Shown here piece by piece: positions 60,784 through 64,000 of a stretch of 64,000 nt of DNA. The DNA is from Achromobacter xylosoxidans (GTDB lineage: Bacteria > Pseudomonadota > Gammaproteobacteria > Burkholderiales > Burkholderiaceae_B). Under the pieces are notes generated by a model. That model was not told where the DNA came from. It ran no database searches and saw only the letters and a program-made list of their open reading frames with translations. Made by a program: the position numbers and the translations under genes. The stretch lies in NCBI RefSeq assembly GCF_014490035.1, contig NZ_CP061008.1:620001-684000 (forward strand). Direction: 5' to 3'. Numbering within the stretch: position 1 is the first letter of the stretch; each line of letters opens with the position of its first letter.

Positions 60784-62229
60784 TCACCTGTCAATTGGCC
60801 ACTTGGGCCTTTCCACGCGCCGATACGTCAAGCCTCGCAAATCCAACGTCGCCGACCCCGGCGCATCCGCAAACACCACAGCCCGCGCCACCTTGGCGAA
60901 CGACGCCTGGAAATGCTGCGCCGACTTCACCACGATCAGCGTCTTCTCCTCCAACCGGCAGCCCAGCTGGGTGAAGACATCGGTATCCATGGCCTGGGCC
61001 CGTACCGTGATCAGCACGATCTCGATGCCATCTGCCTCGACCAGGGCGGAATTCCCTACGACAGCCGGCGATCCGGACAGTCCCGTCATGACCATGTCCG
61101 GCACCAGCGCCTTGACGGTGCACATCAGGTCCAGCGGGTCCCCGGACAGGGGGCTGATCTTGCCCCCGATGCGCAAGGGCAAGCGCGCGCCTACGCCGGC
61201 GCTGAAAGCGATGCGGACGGCGATGGGGTCCCACATGGGGCCGATAGCCACATTGCGCACACCCCTTTCCAGCAGACGCCGCAGCAGGAAGGTGGAGTCG
61301 CCCGCACCACCCCCGCCCGGATTATCGGCCGCATCTGCGATGACGACCGGCGTTGCGCCGTATGCCAAAGCCTGGTCGATGGCTTCGTCCGGTTTGGGGT
61401 AGACGGGCGTCAATACTTCGCGCATGCCTATCAGCTCGTCGGCCAGACGCCGCGCCAGCTGCTGGGCGATCTGCGCGTCGCCGTCGGCATAGACTAGCAG
61501 CTTGGTCCCCATGTCTGGCACGTCGCCCCAGGCGAAGCTGTGCACCAAGGAAATGGAGAGTATGCCGTCGCGGCCTTCCAGCGCGCTGATGCGGTCGATG
61601 TAGCTGCGCGCCGGTTCCTGTGGCGTGCGGATGGTGACGACCATATCGCAGTCGACCACGGCGGCCACAGGAGCAATGCGCCGATCGACGAGCGCCGCGC
61701 AGAAGTCCACCAATTCCAACGCGCGTTCGCGGATGTCGGTGTGGGGATACTCCTTGTAGGCGACCAGCATGTCGGCGTTGGCGACCATGGCGTCCGACAG
61801 GTGGCAGTGCGGATCCAGCTCCGCGCCCACGACGACCTCGGGGCCGACGATTTCGCGTATGCGCGCCAGCAGATCGCCTTCGCAGTCTTCGTAGCCGTCG
61901 GCCACCATGGCGCCGTGCAGGCCCAGCACCACCATGTCGACGGGCAGCGCTTGCCGCAGGTCGCGCAGCAGTTCATCGCGCAGCGTTTCGTAAGCGTGAC
62001 GGGTGGTGATGCCGCCGGGCTGGGCGCCGGCGGCCATGCCTTCGATCACGGTCCAGCCGTGTTGCGCGCCGCGCTGGCGCGCTGCCCACAGGGGTCCGCT
62101 GAAGATGGTCATCTCGGCGGGATGGGTGCCGGCGGGGTAGTAGCCCCGGTCGGCGAAGTCATCCAGCGAGGTGGGCAGCGGAGCGAACGTATTGGTTTCC
62201 GTGGACAGCGAACCGGTGAAAACGCGCAT
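60784..62229 (-). CDS. MlrC-like M81 metallopeptidase family protein
   Basis: A 481-residue protein of the M81 (microcystinase C) family. N-terminal domain signatures are VFTGSLSTETNTFAPLPTSL and LHGAMVADGYEDCEGDLLAR; the zinc-ligand region includes ELDPHCHLSDAMVANAD and KEYPHTDIRERALELV, and the C-terminal domain begins with DAADNPGGGGAGDSTFLLRR. MlrC hydrolyses linear microcystin tetrapeptide, but most bacterial members act on unknown small peptides or amidines. It lies 11 bases after the Bug binding protein gene, so the two are co-transcribed and probably serve uptake and breakdown of one compound. Confidence 0.9.
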   Translation of the reverse strand: MRVFTGSLSTETNTFAPLPTSLDDFADRGYYPAGTHPAEMTIFSGPLWAARQRGAQHGWTVIEGMAAGAQPGGITTRHAYETLRDELLRDLRQALPVDMVVLGLHGAMVADGYEDCEGDLLARIREIVGPEVVVGAELDPHCHLSDAMVANADMLVAYKEYPHTDIRERALELVDFCAALVDRRIAPVAAVVDCDMVVTIRTPQEPARSYIDRISALEGRDGILSISLVHSFAWGDVPDMGTKLLVYADGDAQIAQQLARRLADELIGMREVLTPVYPKPDEAIDQALAYGATPVVIADAADNPGGGGAGDSTFLLRRLLERGVRNVAIGPMWDPIAVRIAFSAGVGARLPLRIGGKISPLSGDPLDLMCTVKALVPDMVMTGLSGSPAVVGNSALVEADGIEIVLITVRAQAMDTDVFTQLGCRLEEKTLIVVKSAQHFQASFAKVARAVVFADAPGSATLDLRGLTYRRVERPKWPIDR

Positions 62230-62240
62230 GGTACGAGTGC

Positions 62241-63215
62241 TTAGTCCGCGGTGGCGCCGGAGGCCTTGACCACGTCGGCGTACTTGGCGATTTCGGAAGC
62301 GACGTGCTGGCGCAGTTCTTCAGTCGTGCCGCCGCCGGGCGTGGCGACCATGCCGGCGAGCTTTTCCTGGATTTCCTTCTCTGCCAGGATCGCGTTGACT
62401 TCCTTGTTCAGCTTTTCCACGATGCCCGCGGGCGTGCCGGTGGGCGCGAACAGCGCGTACCAGGACGTCATCTCGTAGCCCTTGACGGTGGCGTCGATGG
62501 TGGGGATCTCGGGCGCGAAGGGCTGGACGGTAGCGCTGGTGACGCCCAGCGCGCGCAGCTTGCCGCCCTGGATGAGCTGCATGACGGAAGGCGCGGTGTC
62601 GAACATCACCTGGATGCGGCCGGCCATCAGGTCGGTGAGGGCAGGCGCGCTGCCCTTGTACTGCACGTGCTCCATCTGCACACCGGTCATCATCTTGAAC
62701 AGTTCCGCCGACAGGCGCGTGGACGAGCCCGCGCCGGACGAGGCGAAGAAGATGTTCTTGGGGTTGGCCTTGGCGTAGTCGATGAACTCCTGCACCGTCT
62801 TGGCCGGCACGGTGTTGTTCACCACCATGATGTTGGGGAAGCGCGTCAGTAGCGCCACCGGCGCGAAGTCCTTCTGGAAGTCGAAGGACAGTTCCTTGTA
62901 CAGAGACACGTTGATGGTGCTGGCGTTCGAGCCCAGCAGGATGGTGTAGCCGTCGTTGGGCGAGCGCGCCACGGTGGCGGCGGCGATGTTGCTGGCGGCC
63001 CCGGGGCGGTTTTCGACCACGAAGGTCTGGCCCAGCTTGTCCGACAGGCGGCCGGCGATCAGCCGCGCCACGGCGTCGGACGAGCCGCCCGGCGCGTAGC
63101 CGACCACGAGCTTGACGGGCTTGCTCGGGTAGGCGGCTTCCGGGGAAGCGACCGCGGCTTGCTGACTGAATACGCTCAGGGTTGCGGCAGCGAGGATCGA
63201 AGCGAAGAGTTTCAT
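62241..63215 (-). CDS. Bug-family tripartite tricarboxylate transporter binding protein
   Basis: A 324-residue periplasmic solute-binding protein with signal peptide MKLFASILAAATLSVFSQQA. The mature start PSKPVKLVVGYAPGGSSDAV is the standard Bug pattern; the family also has NRPGAASNIAAATVARSPND and FFASSGAGSSTRLSAELFKM. These proteins are hugely expanded in Bordetella and Achromobacter, and most lack adjacent TctA/TctB membrane genes, as here. The co-transcribed MlrC gene suggests a shared substrate. The divergent LysR gene likely controls both. Confidence 0.94.
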   Translation of the reverse strand: MKLFASILAAATLSVFSQQAAVASPEAAYPSKPVKLVVGYAPGGSSDAVARLIAGRLSDKLGQTFVVENRPGAASNIAAATVARSPNDGYTILLGSNASTINVSLYKELSFDFQKDFAPVALLTRFPNIMVVNNTVPAKTVQEFIDYAKANPKNIFFASSGAGSSTRLSAELFKMMTGVQMEHVQYKGSAPALTDLMAGRIQVMFDTAPSVMQLIQGGKLRALGVTSATVQPFAPEIPTIDATVKGYEMTSWYALFAPTGTPAGIVEKLNKEVNAILAEKEIQEKLAGMVATPGGGTTEELRQHVASEIAKYADVVKASGATAD

Positions 63216-63407
63216 GCTTTAAGGCTCGAAATGGGCGTTACCTCGCATTGCCGCCGCTGCTGGCTTCCAGCTTGCGGCTCGCAACCGAGCGGATTTGAAA
63301 GTACGCGCATTATTCGCAATCGCCGCCCTGTAAATCAATGTAAGCTGAGGGGAAGTTTGTTGCTAAAAAGGCAACGATTTGAAGAAATCATAGAAATGGG
63401 GACAAGT

Positions 63408-64000
63408 ATGGACGGAGGTTTGAGCGCGCGGCGCCTGCAGTACTTCTTCGAGGCGGTCACCACCGGATCGGTGCGCGGGGCGGCGGAACGCCTGGGCGTG
63501 GAGCCTTCCATCGTCAGCCGCCAGATCCAGCTGCTGGAGACGGAATTGGGCGTGGCGCTGCTGGAGCGCAAGGGCCGCGGTATCGTGCCCACCGACATGG
63601 CCGCGATTGTGATGGATCACTGCCGCGACCGGCAGGCCAGCGAGCAGGCCTTGCGCGCCCGGCTGGACGAGGTCAACGGGTTGCAACGCGGCGACATCCA
63701 GATCGTTACCAGCGAGGGCTTCGTCGATATCCTGATGAGCGGCGTGGTGGATGCGTTCTGCCGGCAGCATCCTGGCGTGCGGGTTTCGCTGAAAGTGGCC
63801 GGCGCTTCCGACGCGGTGCGCGCTGTGGTGCACGACGACGCGCATATTGGCGTGGTGTTCGGCGCGCCGGCTGACCCCGGCATACGCGTGGTGCACACGC
63901 GCAACCATCCACTGTGCGTGATCGCGTGGCCGGATCATCCGCTGGCCCGGCAGCGCAAGCGGCCGACGCTGAAGGACGTGGCGCGCTATCCGATCGCGCT
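63408..64000 (+). CDS. LysR-family regulator, truncated by window edge
   Basis: The open frame reads to the window end without a stop (197 codons). It encodes the LysR helix-turn-helix (LSARRLQYFFEAVTTGSVRG and AAERLGVEPSIVSRQIQLLE) and the start of the effector domain (GDIQIVTSEGFVDILMSGVV). ATG at 63408 is used; an in-frame ATG at 63396 would add four residues. It is divergent from the Bug-MlrC operon with a 192-base gap that contains no other gene. Regulation of that operon is expected. Confidence 0.88.
   Translation, partial: MDGGLSARRLQYFFEAVTTGSVRGAAERLGVEPSIVSRQIQLLETELGVALLERKGRGIVPTDMAAIVMDHCRDRQASEQALRARLDEVNGLQRGDIQIVTSEGFVDILMSGVVDAFCRQHPGVRVSLKVAGASDAVRAVVHDDAHIGVVFGAPADPGIRVVHTRNHPLCVIAWPDHPLARQRKRPTLKDVARYPIA

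Noticed and set aside
1..64000. tRNA, rRNA, CRISPR array, insertion sequence or prophage
   Set aside because: No cloverleaf-like sequence, spaced identical repeats, transposase frame or phage structural gene was seen on either strand.

Overview
The window is high-GC beta-proteobacterial chromosome, most like Alcaligenaceae (Achromobacter/Bordetella). The pointers are tightly packed genes with strong G/C third positions, an argJ-DUF815 ATPase pair, a Bug-type tripartite tricarboxylate binding protein, many LysR regulators, a MexEF-OprN-like pump with a LysR neighbour, and a beta-proteobacterial siaABCD set. The genus is inferred from gene content; no rRNA or tRNA gene is visible. I see no insertion sequence, CRISPR array, prophage or replication origin.

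Layout. 1-3.4 kb: DUF815 ATPase (cut by the window edge), argJ, an unknown membrane protein and a MarR regulator, all on the minus strand. 3.7-8.5 kb: a complete LIV-type ABC importer (binding protein, two permeases, two ATPases) divergent from the MarR gene. 8.7-15.1 kb: siaA-siaB-siaC-siaD, which tunes c-di-GMP synthesis by phosphatase/kinase partner switching, followed with a 4-base overlap by a PAS-PAS-GAF-GGDEF-EAL protein. 15.1-15.6 kb: a highly structured non-coding junction. 15.6-23.0 kb: an RND tripartite efflux operon with a divergent LysR gene. 23.2-25.0 kb: an AI-2E family membrane protein and a phytanoyl-CoA dioxygenase-like enzyme. 25.5-30.7 kb: a chaperone-usher fimbrial operon (pilin, chaperone, usher, AT-richer tip adhesin). 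30.6-34.1 kb: a DHA2 MFS pump, a divergent XRE/MmyB-like regulator and an EamA transporter. 34.1-35.8 kb: a yqjI-yqjH-like pair, a His-rich PadR repressor and a siderophore-interacting flavoprotein, behind a tandem operator array. 35.8-37.7 kb: LysR and a divergent isocitrate-lyase-family enzyme. 37.7-43.6 kb: two overlapping genes for very large exported WG-repeat proteins. 43.9-48.8 kb: MFS, cupin, an orphan integrase-arm-type DNA-binding protein joined to an AllA-like lyase, an unknown multi-pass membrane protein and a zinc-ribbon protein. 49.0-54.5 kb: DUF1254 lipoprotein, LysR, and a minus-strand catabolic operon (BKACE, binding protein, SDR). 54.9-59.2 kb: FGGY kinase with a single-NBD sugar ABC importer, closed by a strong bidirectional terminator. 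59.2-64 kb: parvulin isomerase, a lower-GC MrcB/DUF3578-HNH nuclease that looks like a solitary modification-dependent restriction gene, an MlrC-like M81 metallopeptidase, a Bug binding protein and a truncated LysR gene.

Most of the window is accessory metabolism and transport, each unit carrying its own regulator. The parts most worth following are the five-gene c-di-GMP cluster, the DUF3578-HNH gene, the paired WG-repeat exported proteins, the orphan integrase-arm protein, and several unexplained repeat structures in the gaps. Start codons given here were often chosen downstream of the longest open frame, from signal peptides, family N-termini and ribosome-binding sites.
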